From Acinetobacter gyllenbergii CIP 110306 = MTCC 11365 (GTDB taxonomy: Bacteria > Pseudomonadota > Gammaproteobacteria > Pseudomonadales > Moraxellaceae), in contig NZ_ATGG01000026.1 in assembly GCF_000413855.1 (NCBI RefSeq), positions 1 through 64,000 on the forward strand: a stretch of 64,000 nucleotides of DNA. Reading direction: 5' to 3'. The position numbers and the translations under genes are program-made. The stretch's first letter is position 1, and every line of letters starts with the position of its first letter. Shown one piece after another: positions 21,019 through 31,085 of the stretch. The notes under the pieces were generated by a model. That model was not told the origin of the DNA, made no database searches, and saw only the letters and a list, made by a program, of their open reading frames with translations.

Positions 21019-21630
21019 ATGACTATTCTTGACCACGCCAGCTACTCAGCAACCGACGTTACGATAGAATCTCGAGAGCCTTTATTTCGGGGGTTCATTC
21101 AAGTTGAGAAAGTGAGCTTAAAACATCGATTATTTGATCGAGAAGATTACTCACCCTTAATTCAGCGTGAATTGGTTCATCGTCCAGAAGCCGCTGGCGT
21201 TCTACTTTATAATGACCAACAACAACGCTTTGCACTGATTGAACAATTTCGTATCGGTGCATTAAGTGATCCAGTTTCACCATGGCAACTCGAAGTGATT
21301 GCTGGTGTACTTGATGGAGATGAATCTCCTGAAAGCTGTATCCGCCGTGAGAGTCTCGAAGAATCAGGCTGTGAGATCACGGAATTAAAACATTTATTTA
21401 GCTTCTACCCTTCTGCTGGCGCATGTTCTGAATTTTTTCATTTATATGTTGCAGAAGTTGATTTGCCAAAGGATGGGGGTATTTTTGGAATGCCAGATGA
21501 AGGTGAAAATATTCAGCTTCATCTATTTGATTATTCCGCATTAGAAGCATTATTAAATAACGGGCGGTTGAGAAACGCACCTGTAATCATGGCATTACAG
21601 TGGCTGTCTCAACATATACAACAAAGATAA
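21019..21630 (+). CDS. nudF: ADP-ribose pyrophosphatase (Nudix)
   Basis: The enzyme hydrolyses ADP-ribose to AMP and ribose-5-phosphate. The Nudix box is visible as G-x5-E-x7-RE-x2-EE-x-G, spanning GVLDGDE to EESG (residues about 97-117). The length (203 aa) fits NudF. The start is unsure: the ATG at 21019 and a TTG at 21013 both lack a clear ribosome-binding site, and a perfect 10-bp hairpin ends at 21010. The nudF-cpdA pairing resembles the E. coli nudF-yqiB-cpdA cluster. Confidence 0.88.
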   Translation: MTILDHASYSATDVTIESREPLFRGFIQVEKVSLKHRLFDREDYSPLIQRELVHRPEAAGVLLYNDQQQRFALIEQFRIGALSDPVSPWQLEVIAGVLDGDESPESCIRRESLEESGCEITELKHLFSFYPSAGACSEFFHLYVAEVDLPKDGGIFGMPDEGENIQLHLFDYSALEALLNNGRLRNAPVIMALQWLSQHIQQR

Positions 21631-21652
21631 AAATCTGAAGGGGCTAAAGACG

Positions 21653-22468
21653 GTGACTTTCCAAGTCTCATCATTATCGCAACAAGATTTTGTGATGATA
21701 CAGATTACCGATACACATTTGCTCGAGTATCCACATTTAGAATTTGTCGGGATGCAACCTGAGCAAAGTTTTCATGCTGTAATCGACTTGATGCGCCAGC
21801 AACATCCTCATATTGACCTTATTGTACACACGGGTGATTTAGCACAATCGCCAACACCTTTGACGTATCAACGCTATGTACAATATATGCAAACTTTGGG
21901 AATCCCCTTTTTTCATACCCCAGGCAATCATGACGATGTTACGCATTTTCCATTCCACGAGGCAGATCAAACCCAACCCACTGTAATTGAGTTGGGGCAA
22001 TGGAGTATCATCCTGCTGAATAGCGCACAGCCAAAGCGGATTGATGGCAATATTGCTGAGGTGCAATTGCAACAACTCACCCAGTTGCTGACACAACACC
22101 ACGATCGCCATGTGATTATTGCCTGCCATCATCACCCTTTTGCCATGCAATCGGCTTGGATTGATCAGCACAAGCTGAAGAATTCATCTGATTTGCTCGA
22201 AACGATTCAACCCTTCTCCAATGTCAAAGCGATCGTCTGTGGTCATGTACATCAGGATTCGATCAATACATGGCAAGGCGTTGAGTTCTTATCAACCCCC
22301 TCAACCTGTATTCAATTCAAGCCGAGAAGTGATAAGTTTGCATTGGATGAAGAGCATCCAGGCTACCGTTTGATTCGTCTCAAAGCCAATGGAGAAATAG
22401 AAACGCAGGTCTATCGTTTGTCCACTTCACAACGAATGAATAGTTCAGAAGTATTGGGCTATGATTAG
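21653..22468 (+). CDS. cpdA: 3',5'-cyclic AMP phosphodiesterase CpdA
   Basis: This class III metallophosphoesterase is predicted to hydrolyse cAMP and so tune Crp/Vfr-type regulation. The metal ligands appear in order: DTH (ITDTHL), GD (HTGDL), GNHD (TPGNHDD), H (ACHHHP) and GHVH (CGHVHQD). The start is GTG with AAGGGG nine bases upstream, 22 bp after nudF. The stop codon TAG coincides with the left end of the MITE-like element, so the last residues may have been altered by its insertion. Confidence 0.93.
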   Translation: MTFQVSSLSQQDFVMIQITDTHLLEYPHLEFVGMQPEQSFHAVIDLMRQQHPHIDLIVHTGDLAQSPTPLTYQRYVQYMQTLGIPFFHTPGNHDDVTHFPFHEADQTQPTVIELGQWSIILLNSAQPKRIDGNIAEVQLQQLTQLLTQHHDRHVIIACHHHPFAMQSAWIDQHKLKNSSDLLETIQPFSNVKAIVCGHVHQDSINTWQGVEFLSTPSTCIQFKPRSDKFALDEEHPGYRLIRLKANGEIETQVYRLSTSQRMNSSEVLGYD

Positions 22469-22736
22469 GGACTGCTGACATTTCACAGATGCTTGTGGCA
22501 GAGGATATTTTTTTAGGCGGTACAAGGCAGGTTTTGTGAAACTTAGTCATTCTCAGTAAACAAAACCTAACATCGTAGCGGCAAAAAATCTCTCTGCCCC
22601 GCAGGGTTATGGCTAAAACATCCCTAAACTGCGTTATGAAACTTGACAAAGGAATCGCCATTGTCTGTATTTCATGCCTTGTTTATGTTGTTTTAGCCTA
22701 TAACACAATGCATGGCTGAAATAGCAGCAGTTCCTA
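22466..22736. mobile_element. MITE-like non-coding repeat element
   Basis: The ends are imperfect terminal inverted repeats, TAGGGACTGCTGACATTTCA on the left and the reverse complement of TAGGAACTGCTGCTATTTCA on the right (17 of 20 identical). Inside, 22466-22626 forms a second long imperfect palindrome; for example GGCAGAG...GGTTTTGT recurs inverted as ACAAAACC...CTCTGCC. No transposase is present. The flanking TA at both ends would suit a TA-target (IS630/mariner-like) mechanism. The family assignment is inference. Confidence 0.7.
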
Positions 22737-22927
22737 AAACTTTTGATTACAAATTACATTGGGGATTTCTCACAAAATCTGGACGGGAATGACTACCATC
22801 TTGCTCAAAAACTCTATATGATGTCGACCCTTGATGGGAAAAACCATCTCAGGTTTCTATAAAAACACTTGCATATCACCATATTTTTTGCGTATAGATA
22901 GTACGTGTAAGATGAGGAATGCCCTAT
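22737..22927. promoter_or_regulatory. dksA upstream region with possible promoter
   Basis: There is no gene here. TTGCAT (22870-22875) and TATAGA about 18 bp further downstream could be the dksA promoter. The remainder shows nothing recognisable. Confidence 0.4.
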
Positions 22928-23458
22928 ATGGCGAATGACAACCAAAATCAAGTCTTGGATGAACCGACAGAAGTGATTGATGATCTGAAATCGGCGAAAC
23001 GTGTACGTAAAACCAAACCGAAGGCTTCAGAAGGTGGTACAACTGCTAGTCTGTTTGGAATTGCGCCTTATCAGCCGAAGAAAAATGAAGAATACATGTC
23101 AGAAGGACAACTTGAGCATTTCCGCCAAATTTTAAATGCATGGAAAGCGGAGTTAATGTCTGAAGTTGATCGTACCCTAAATACGATGCAAGACGAATCT
23201 AGCGCACTTCCTGACGTCAATGACCGCGCGACGCAAGAAGAAGAATTTGCAATTGAGCTACGCACACGTGACCGTGAACGCAAGCTCATTCGTAAAATCG
23301 AACAATCGATTGAAGCCATTCAAAACGAAGATTACGGTTTCTGTGAAACTTGTGGTATCGAGATTGGCTTACGTCGTTTAGAAGCTCGCCCAACTGCGAC
23401 TTTATGTATCGATTGCAAAACTTTGGCTGAAATCAAAGAAAAGCAAAATAACGGTTAA
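22928..23458 (+). CDS. dksA: RNA polymerase-binding transcription factor DksA
   Basis: DksA binds the secondary channel of RNA polymerase and, with ppGpp, mediates the stringent response. The coiled-coil tip DVNDRAT contains the DxxDxA motif. The zinc finger has CETC and CIDC. At 176 aa it is longer than the E. coli protein (151 aa) because of a charged N-terminal extension of about 25 residues. GAGG lies ten bases before this ATG; another ATG at 22919 is too close to it. gluQ follows, as in many gammaproteobacteria. Confidence 0.96.
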   Translation: MANDNQNQVLDEPTEVIDDLKSAKRVRKTKPKASEGGTTASLFGIAPYQPKKNEEYMSEGQLEHFRQILNAWKAELMSEVDRTLNTMQDESSALPDVNDRATQEEEFAIELRTRDRERKLIRKIEQSIEAIQNEDYGFCETCGIEIGLRRLEARPTATLCIDCKTLAEIKEKQNNG

Positions 23459-23460
23459 TT

Positions 23461-24378
23461 TTGACAACCGTGTTGAGCCATGAAGCGAAGCAAGGCGATG
23501 CTTTGCTTAATCGCTGCTCATATGTGGGTCGGTTTGCGCCATCGCCAACCGGCCCCTTGCATTTTGGGTCTCTGCTCACCGCAGTGGCCAGTTATTGCGA
23601 TGCCAAGGCCAATCAAGGCCAATGGTTGGTTCGGATTGAAGATACCGATATCCCGCGTATTTTCCCCAATAGCGAAGCACATATTCTCTCTTGCATTGAT
23701 GCCTTTCAATTTGAACCCGATGCAGAGATTATTTTTCAAAAAGATCGTTTCGAGATCTATGAACAGGTGCTTGAGCAACTCAAGCAATGCAATGCAATTT
23801 ATGCCTGCCAATGTACCCGTAAAATGTTGGGTTCCAATCATATCTATGTAGGAACCTGCCGTGATTTAAATCTGGATTTTGCCGATCAAGCGATACGCCT
23901 AAAAGTCGCAGATCAACAGATTTGTTTCGAAGATCGCTTGCAAGGTTTGCAATGTTCTAATTTACAGCAAGATCTGGGTGATTTCGTCTTGAAACGTCGT
24001 GATGGCATTATTAGCTATCAATTGGCCGTGGTCGTAGATGATTATCTGCAAGGGATCAGCCATGTGGTTCGCGGTGCAGACTTACTCGATAATACTGCTC
24101 GACAAATCTGGTTAGGTTCTTTGCTGGATTATCCCAGCTTAAGCTATATGCACCTTCCGCTTGCCATGAACGATCAAGGGCAAAAACTGTCTAAACAGAA
24201 TCTGGCACACGCATTGGATATCACTCAAGCCGCCAAACTGTTACAGCAAGCCATCTTGGCTTTAGGTCAAGCAACGGTTGAATTGGATCAACCCCGTATT
24301 ATGCTGCAACAAGCGGTACAACAATGGGATATCAACTTAATCCCAACGGGGCTTCATCTCAGTGGGACTTATTTATAA
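23461..24378 (+). CDS. gluQ: Glutamyl-Q tRNA(Asp) synthetase
   Basis: GluQ attaches glutamate to the queuosine base of tRNA-Asp. It resembles GluRS without the anticodon-binding domain. Seen are the HIGH-type motif PSPTGPLHFGSL, RIEDTD, a zinc site (CQC...Y...C in ACQCTRK and YVGTC) and a KMSKS-type KLSKQN. The start is uncertain: no ATG precedes the conserved YVGRFAPSPTG, so a TTG at 23461, a GTG at 23470 or a TTG further in must be used. Confidence 0.9.
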   Translation: MTTVLSHEAKQGDALLNRCSYVGRFAPSPTGPLHFGSLLTAVASYCDAKANQGQWLVRIEDTDIPRIFPNSEAHILSCIDAFQFEPDAEIIFQKDRFEIYEQVLEQLKQCNAIYACQCTRKMLGSNHIYVGTCRDLNLDFADQAIRLKVADQQICFEDRLQGLQCSNLQQDLGDFVLKRRDGIISYQLAVVVDDYLQGISHVVRGADLLDNTARQIWLGSLLDYPSLSYMHLPLAMNDQGQKLSKQNLAHALDITQAAKLLQQAILALGQATVELDQPRIMLQQAVQQWDINLIPTGLHLSGTYL

Positions 24379-24386
24379 GCAATAAA

Positions 24387-24413
24387 AAGCCCTGTACATC
24401 GTCAGGGCTTATT
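24387..24413. terminator. Bidirectional terminator between gluQ and ftsW
   Basis: The stem AAGCCCTG/CAGGGCTT with loop TACATCGT lies between the convergent gluQ and ftsW ends. Confidence 0.85.
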
Positions 24414-24427
24414 TCGTCTCAATTCAG

Positions 24428-25621
24428 TTAGAAATTAGACTCTTCTTTCACTGGATTCAACTCTTGCGTTGACGCATCAATTTTTAGAATCAAGCTAATC
24501 ATCGCCGCACACATCATCAGTGATGTACCGCCATAACTAATAAACGGTAAGGTCAAACCTTTGGTTGGCATTAATCCCATATTCATGCCCGCATTGACCA
24601 GAATCTGCATCAAGAAGATGATACTAATCCCGTAGGCCAAATAACCTGCACGTAAGTAATTATGTTGCAAGGCACGATGACCAATACGGATACAACATGC
24701 CAGCATGGTAAACGACAGCATCATCACAATCGACACGCCGAAGAAACCAAATTCTTCACCTAGTACAGCCAGCATAAAGTCAGTATGTGCTTCTGGCAGA
24801 TAAGAAAGCTTCTGTACGCTGTGACCCAAGCCCGTACCAAACCACTCACCACGACCAAAGGCCATCAAAGCGTTGGAAAGCTGATAACCAACCCCCAATG
24901 GATCTGCCCAAGGATTGGTAAACGAGATCAAACGCTGAAAACGGAATGGCTCGAAGATGATCAGCGCACTGACACCCGCAAAGATCGCACCGAGCATGAT
25001 TAAGAACTGCGTTGCAGGTGCGCCAGCTAAGAAGAATACTCCAACCATCATTAAGACAATAACGACAGTTGCCCCCAAGTCAGGCTCGGCAACAATAAAA
25101 CCGACAGTTAAGGCCATCACACCACTTAAACGCAATAAACCTTTCCAGTGTGTTCGGACTTCTTTAGCACGGCGTACCACATAGTCAGCGGTGAAAATCG
25201 CCATGACAATCTTAGCAATCTCGGTTGGCTGCAAGGTAAAGCCACCGACCTTGATCCAGCGATGGGCACCATTCACTTCGGAACCGACCACCAACACGGC
25301 TAACAACAGCACGATGGTAATCAACCATAAAGGAAAGGCATTTTTAAACCATAAGTTTAATGACACCCGATAAGTCAGAAACGCCACCACCGCAGCCACA
25401 ACAATCGAAATACCATGACGAATCAAGAAATAAAATGGACTTTCGTGAATATATTCCGCATAGGGCATCGAGGCTGATGCCACCATCACCGAACCGAAAC
25501 ACAGTAATGCAATCACACAAAAGATCAGAATATTTCGTGCCGTCATTTCTGCAGGCAACTTCGGCAAACGATTGAGCAATTGCGAAACCTTTTGCACCGT
25601 ATTTTGGGCTAAATCCGCCAT
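24428..25621 (-). CDS. ftsW: Cell division peptidoglycan polymerase FtsW
   Basis: FtsW is the SEDS-family glycosyltransferase of the divisome. The protein has about ten transmembrane segments and the SEDS signatures NALMAFGRGEWFG and LPEAHTDFMLAVLGEEFG, and ends with MGLMPTKGLTLPFISYGGTS. The ATG at 25621 has AGGA eight bases upstream. An alternative ATG at 25648 lies inside murD. It follows murD as in the dcw cluster, but the other dcw genes are absent here. Confidence 0.95.
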   Translation of the reverse strand: MADLAQNTVQKVSQLLNRLPKLPAEMTARNILIFCVIALLCFGSVMVASASMPYAEYIHESPFYFLIRHGISIVVAAVVAFLTYRVSLNLWFKNAFPLWLITIVLLLAVLVVGSEVNGAHRWIKVGGFTLQPTEIAKIVMAIFTADYVVRRAKEVRTHWKGLLRLSGVMALTVGFIVAEPDLGATVVIVLMMVGVFFLAGAPATQFLIMLGAIFAGVSALIIFEPFRFQRLISFTNPWADPLGVGYQLSNALMAFGRGEWFGTGLGHSVQKLSYLPEAHTDFMLAVLGEEFGFFGVSIVMMLSFTMLACCIRIGHRALQHNYLRAGYLAYGISIIFLMQILVNAGMNMGLMPTKGLTLPFISYGGTSLMMCAAMISLILKIDASTQELNPVKEESNF

Positions 25622-25631
25622 AGTTCTGTTC

Positions 25632-27011
<1,380 letters not shown>

Positions 27012-27104
27012 TTACAGAATGGCAAAAATGTTAGCACTTTACTGTTTTAAATGCTTTTTCAGTTTTGGTTTTATTCAATCTTTTTTGTGTCAGTGCGTAA
27101 AAGC

Positions 27105-27395
27105 TTAATCAGGCATCGCACAGCTGATCAGCAACAAAATCAAGCTCACAATCCCCAGCCAATCGACTGATTTAAACACATAATGCTTGAATTTAAGCTC
27201 AATCAATTCGGGTCTTAACCATAGATAAATCAAGATGGAACATGAAAATAGCCATGAAACTGTTTCTTTATAAATATTCAGATTTTTTGCCAAAGCAGAA
27301 AGATAAAGCAAAGTCATCAATCGCATAAAACCCAATAAAATCAATTTATGTTTTAAGCTGAATGATCTCTTCTTGTTCATCTCAATTTGATTCAT
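27105..27395 (-). CDS. Small membrane protein of unknown function
   Basis: The 96-aa protein has a basic N-terminus and three predicted transmembrane segments (about 18-36, 46-60 and 75-93). I recognise no family. It lies between the feo operon and murD. The start is MNQIEM or the second Met five residues later. Confidence 0.6.
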   Translation of the reverse strand: MNQIEMNKKRSFSLKHKLILLGFMRLMTLLYLSALAKNLNIYKETVSWLFSCSILIYLWLRPELIELKFKHYVFKSVDWLGIVSLILLLISCAMPD

Positions 27396-27408
27396 TTTTT
27401 CTTTTCAA

Positions 27409-27439
27409 AAAAATTGCCCATCTTAAGATGGGCAATTTT
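27409..27439 (-). terminator. Terminator of the feo operon
   Basis: A perfect palindrome AAATTGCCCATCTTAAGATG with its matching half is followed on the minus strand by seven T. Confidence 0.85.
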
Positions 27440-27449
27440 AAGATTGCGA

Positions 27450-27701
27450 CTAACGCCATTTCACTGTTTGAATCGTTTCTGGCTTTTTAGTTTCAGCCTC
27501 ATCGGTTGAACAACCACAATTTCCGCCACAGCCAGCTGCCATTTTCGGTTTTAACCATGCCGCCAAGCGTTGCCAACCTAAACGCTGACAAAGATTGGAC
27601 AGGCCCAGAAATGCTGAACTTGCTGTTTGAGGCAATACCTTCTTGAATACGACAACAGCACTCCACAGCACTAATACAGCAACAATCAAGTACTCAAACA
27701 T
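27450..27701 (-). CDS. FeoB-associated Cys-rich membrane protein (DUF6587-like)
   Basis: The 83-aa protein has one N-terminal transmembrane segment (about 4-22), an amphipathic middle and a Cys-rich CGGNCGC motif near the C-terminus that could bind metal. It starts 12 bp after feoB with an ideal AAGGAG site. It probably assists FeoAB in ferrous iron uptake, as inferred from position and the Cys motif. The DUF name is from memory. Confidence 0.75.
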   Translation of the reverse strand: MFEYLIVAVLVLWSAVVVFKKVLPQTASSAFLGLSNLCQRLGWQRLAAWLKPKMAAGCGGNCGCSTDEAETKKPETIQTVKWR

Positions 27702-27713
27702 AAGCTACTCCTT

Positions 27714-29570
27714 TTACCCCCAAATGCGTGATGCAATTTGGTAGGTGAAGAACGACATTAAATAAGCTAAGCCAAACAGATAAACCGTCATCACCGCCAC
27801 ATGTTTCCATGAGCCTGTTTCGCGACGTACGGTTGCTAAAGTGGCTAAACAATGTGGCGCGTAGATAAACCACACCAGCAGTGACAAACCTGTTGCCAGT
27901 GACCAACCCGTCCCATCCGCACTAATCAAATGCGACAAGCCTTGTGCAATCGCATCATCATCTGCCCCCGATAGGGCGTAGACTGTAGCTAATGCAGCAA
28001 CCACAACTTCACGTGCTGCCATCGCAGGAATCAAGGCAACAACAATCTGCCAGTTAAAACCTAAAGGCGCGAAAATTGGATGCAATAAATGCCCAAGCAT
28101 ACCCGCCAAGCTATAATCAATCGCAGGTTGTGTCGCCCCTTCAGGCGCTTGCGGGAAAGTACACAAGAACCAGAGAATGACCGTCAATGCCACAATAATG
28201 CCACCGACACGACGCAAGAAGATTTTTGCACGTTCCAGTAAACCGATTGCTACACTTCTCATATCAGGAAAACGATAGCTTGGTAATTCCATCAACAAAG
28301 CATGCTGCGTTTTGTCCTTTTGCAAAAATTTCATCACAAATGCAACGCAGAGCGCACTCACAATGCCGCCCATGTATAAACCGAACAGCACGAGGCCTTG
28401 CAAATTAAAAATACCCAATACCGATTGACTAGGAATAAATGCACCAATCAATAAGGTATAAACAGGTAAACGTGCAGAACAGGTCATCAATGGTGCAACC
28501 ATGATCGTGGTAAAACGATCACGTGGATCACTAATACTGCGGGTTGCCATAATACCTGGAATTGCACAAGCAAAACTCGATAACAACGGGATAAAAGAGC
28601 GCCCACTCAAACCTGCTTTGAACATCAATTTATCAAGTAAAAATGCAGCACGAGGTAGGTAACCAGATTCTTCTAATACAAGAATGAAGAAGAATAAAAT
28701 TAAGATTTGCGGTAAGAACGCAACCACAGTCCCTGCACCAGCAAGCACACCATCAACCAATAAGCTTTGTAGTACAGGATGACTGATTGTTTCCGTCAAC
28801 CACTCCCCCAACCATGGCACCACACCATCTTCGATCGCACCCTTAAATGGCTCAGCCCATGAAAAAACGGCTTGGAACACAACAAACATCATGATCGCAA
28901 GGCTAAGCAAACCAAGTACTGGATGTAAGAAAATCTTATCCAGAAAATCAGTACGCTTATCTTCCAGATCAACAAAGTTCACCACATCTTTAAAAATCAC
29001 TTCAATTTTTTGATGAGCTGTGCCTGTCAAACCACTGAGCTCAGTCTGAGGAACGGAGTACTTTCCTTGATCAAGTGCATGCAATAAGTTTTCAATGCCA
29101 GAACTACGTACGGCTACTGTCTCAACAACAGGCACCCCCAAACGCTCAGAAAGTTTTTGTGTATTGATCTGGATGCCACGACGACGCGCTTCATCCATCA
29201 TGTTCAACACGACAAGGACTGGACGACCCAACTCAATAATTTCCAACACCAAACCAAGATGTAGCTTTAAGTTAGTTGCATCGACTACACACAAGAAGGC
29301 ATCTTGTTGCCCTTCTTCCGCAATTTTGCCTTGGCAAACATCACGGGTAATTTCTTCGTCTGGGCTGGTTGCCTGTAAACTATAAGTTCCTGGCAAATCC
29401 AGAACACGAACCGCTTTCCCAGAAGGAAGCTGAAAATGTCCAACTTTACGTTCAACCGTCACACCCGCATAGTTAGCAACTTTTTGGCGTGTACCTGTTA
29501 AATGGTTAAATAAAGATGTCTTACCACAGTTTGGATTTCCCACAAGGGCAACACGTAACGCATCACTCAT
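27714..29570 (-). CDS. feoB: Ferrous iron transporter FeoB
   Basis: FeoB is a GTPase-coupled Fe(II) importer in the inner membrane. The N-terminal G domain has G1 GNPNCGKTS, G3 DLPG and G4 NMMD. It is followed by the spacer domain and a membrane domain with the Gate motifs (FLPQILILFFF and the CSARLPVY segment). At 618 aa it is shorter than E. coli FeoB (773 aa), as in a compact FeoB subgroup. Its start overlaps the feoA stop (ATGA). Confidence 0.97.
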   Translation of the reverse strand: MSDALRVALVGNPNCGKTSLFNHLTGTRQKVANYAGVTVERKVGHFQLPSGKAVRVLDLPGTYSLQATSPDEEITRDVCQGKIAEEGQQDAFLCVVDATNLKLHLGLVLEIIELGRPVLVVLNMMDEARRRGIQINTQKLSERLGVPVVETVAVRSSGIENLLHALDQGKYSVPQTELSGLTGTAHQKIEVIFKDVVNFVDLEDKRTDFLDKIFLHPVLGLLSLAIMMFVVFQAVFSWAEPFKGAIEDGVVPWLGEWLTETISHPVLQSLLVDGVLAGAGTVVAFLPQILILFFFILVLEESGYLPRAAFLLDKLMFKAGLSGRSFIPLLSSFACAIPGIMATRSISDPRDRFTTIMVAPLMTCSARLPVYTLLIGAFIPSQSVLGIFNLQGLVLFGLYMGGIVSALCVAFVMKFLQKDKTQHALLMELPSYRFPDMRSVAIGLLERAKIFLRRVGGIIVALTVILWFLCTFPQAPEGATQPAIDYSLAGMLGHLLHPIFAPLGFNWQIVVALIPAMAAREVVVAALATVYALSGADDDAIAQGLSHLISADGTGWSLATGLSLLVWFIYAPHCLATLATVRRETGSWKHVAVMTVYLFGLAYLMSFFTYQIASRIWG

Positions 29571-29827
29571 GCAGGTGCTCCTTCAAGTTGAATTTCAATT
29601 TTGTCCGCTTCCGCTTTTCTTAACGCAAAACGCGTAAAACCGAGCTGGATTAGAATCGGATCTCCACCAAAGATACCTTTGGTAATCACCTGTACTTGTG
29701 TACCTGGCACAAAGCCTAAACTTTCTAAACGAACTGCAACTAAATCTGGCTGTTCTGTCTCATCGACCACGCGATTGACTTTGGTAATCATCGCTGTTTG
29801 CTTGACTTTTAATGCTGACAATCGCAC
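29567..29827 (-). CDS. feoA: Ferrous iron transport accessory protein FeoA
   Basis: This is an 86-aa SH3-like FeoA protein (LESLGFVPGTQVQVI, FALRKAEADKIEI) that acts with FeoB. The start is probably GTG at 29827; a TTG two codons on is possible. It is the first gene of feoA-feoB-Cys-rich protein and lies under a Fur-type operator. Confidence 0.92.
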   Translation of the reverse strand: MRLSALKVKQTAMITKVNRVVDETEQPDLVAVRLESLGFVPGTQVQVITKGIFGGDPILIQLGFTRFALRKAEADKIEIQLEGAPA

Positions 29828-29855
29828 CGCTTCTAACCCTTAACCCTTTTTTTCT

Positions 29856-29883
29856 AGTATACAAGCAAATGAGAATAATTACC
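29856..29883 (-). promoter_or_regulatory. feoA promoter with Fur box
   Basis: A 19-bp site at 29865-29883 (GCAAATGAGAATAATTACC on the plus strand) matches the Fur consensus at 15 of 19 positions. It covers the spacer of a sigma-70-like promoter read on the minus strand (TTGGTA, 18 bp, TATACT with -10 at 29856-29861). Iron-loaded Fur would block RNA polymerase here. Confidence 0.75.
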
Positions 29884-30030
29884 AAAACCAATCTCAGTGG
29901 CATTTGCTTCTGTGACAGATCGACAACAATTCATTTTTCTTTTACAGTGCAATTCAACCAAAATAAATCAGGGCAGAATTCCCCTTAAAATACATGCCCT
30001 TCTTTCACTGAGAAATATATTCAATGCCTT

Positions 30031-30951
30031 ATGTTAAATAAAAAGCCTCGTATTCCCGCTGCGGTTAACATCCCCGAACATTTGAGTTTTTTACAGGGTT
30101 TTCGGGATTATCTGGTGGCTCAAACCGTAAGCCCACACACCCGCAATGCCTATTTATCTGACCTGATTCAATGTGCTGAATTACATCAGACAGCAGCCTT
30201 ACCACACTGGTCCAGTGACGATATTGCGGATGTCTTGATTGCACTGACTAAAGCCGGGAAAAGCCCGCGTTCGATTGCCCGTTGCCTGTCTGCATTAAGA
30301 CAATTTTATAAGTTTTTAAGAGAACAAAAGTTACGGGACGATAATCCTGTTGCTACGCACCATTCCCCCAAAATTGGACGAGCCTTACCCAAAGACTTAT
30401 CTGAACAAGATGTAGAGGCCTTAATCAATGCGCCTGACATTAATACAGCATTAGGTCTCCGTGATCGTGCCATGTTCGAGGTGCTGTATGCCTGTGGCCT
30501 GCGTGTTTCAGAGTTACTGAATTTACGTTTAGAACTGATCAATTTAAAACAGGGCTTTGTGCGAATCACAGGTAAAGGCAATAAAGAGCGTCTGGTGCCC
30601 CTAGGGCAATTTGCCTGTGACTGGATTGAAAAATATTTAATTGAATCACGCCCACAACTGTATAAAAGCAGCACGGATTATCTATTTCTGACTCAACATG
30701 GTGGCATCATGAGTCGACAGAATTTTTGGTATGCGATTAAACGCTATGCATTGCAAGCCAATATTCAAGCTGAACTCTCCCCCCATACCTTACGTCATGC
30801 TTTTGCGACCCATCTACTCAATCACGGCGCAGACTTACGCGTGGTACAGATGCTGCTTGGACACAGTGACCTTTCCACCACGCAAATTTACACCCATGTC
30901 GCGCAACATCGTATGCAGGAATTGCATGGCAAATACCATCCACGCGGCTAA
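30031..30951 (+). CDS. xerD: Tyrosine recombinase XerD
   Basis: XerD acts with XerC at dif to resolve chromosome dimers. The 306-aa protein has the SAM-like N-terminal DNA-binding domain and the catalytic residues Arg (CGLRVSELL), Lys (GKGNKERLVPLG), HxxR (HTLRH), His (LGHSD) and Tyr (TQIYTHV). The run HLLNHGADLRVVQMLLGHSD matches XerD rather than XerC, as does the neighbouring dsbC. Confidence 0.93.
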   Translation: MLNKKPRIPAAVNIPEHLSFLQGFRDYLVAQTVSPHTRNAYLSDLIQCAELHQTAALPHWSSDDIADVLIALTKAGKSPRSIARCLSALRQFYKFLREQKLRDDNPVATHHSPKIGRALPKDLSEQDVEALINAPDINTALGLRDRAMFEVLYACGLRVSELLNLRLELINLKQGFVRITGKGNKERLVPLGQFACDWIEKYLIESRPQLYKSSTDYLFLTQHGGIMSRQNFWYAIKRYALQANIQAELSPHTLRHAFATHLLNHGADLRVVQMLLGHSDLSTTQIYTHVAQHRMQELHGKYHPRG

Positions 30952-31085
30952 ATCCACCTTTTATCTAGGATTCAACCAAAACTTGATGCCGTTCACAGAG
31001 CCTATGCAAGATTTAACGAAGTGATTCATTTTTTTTGTTATGCTAGGCCCCTTATACAAATGAATTCGTACAAAAAAGGTTCTAT

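Noticed and set aside
20995-21030. Remnant of a response regulator gene (MYNLILIEDD...)
   Set aside because: Only 12 codons are present, and no further receiver-like sequence follows in any frame; chance similarity is more likely. It is kept only as a possible leader peptide in the nudF finding.
22380-22661. A 93-codon open frame on the minus strand overlapping the end of cpdA
   Set aside because: It is the antisense of the palindromic repeat element and cpdA, and its composition follows the inverted repeat. No ribosome-binding site or family is visible.
30031-30951. Integrase of a mobile element
   Set aside because: The tyrosine recombinase is chromosomal XerD by sequence and by its position before dsbC.
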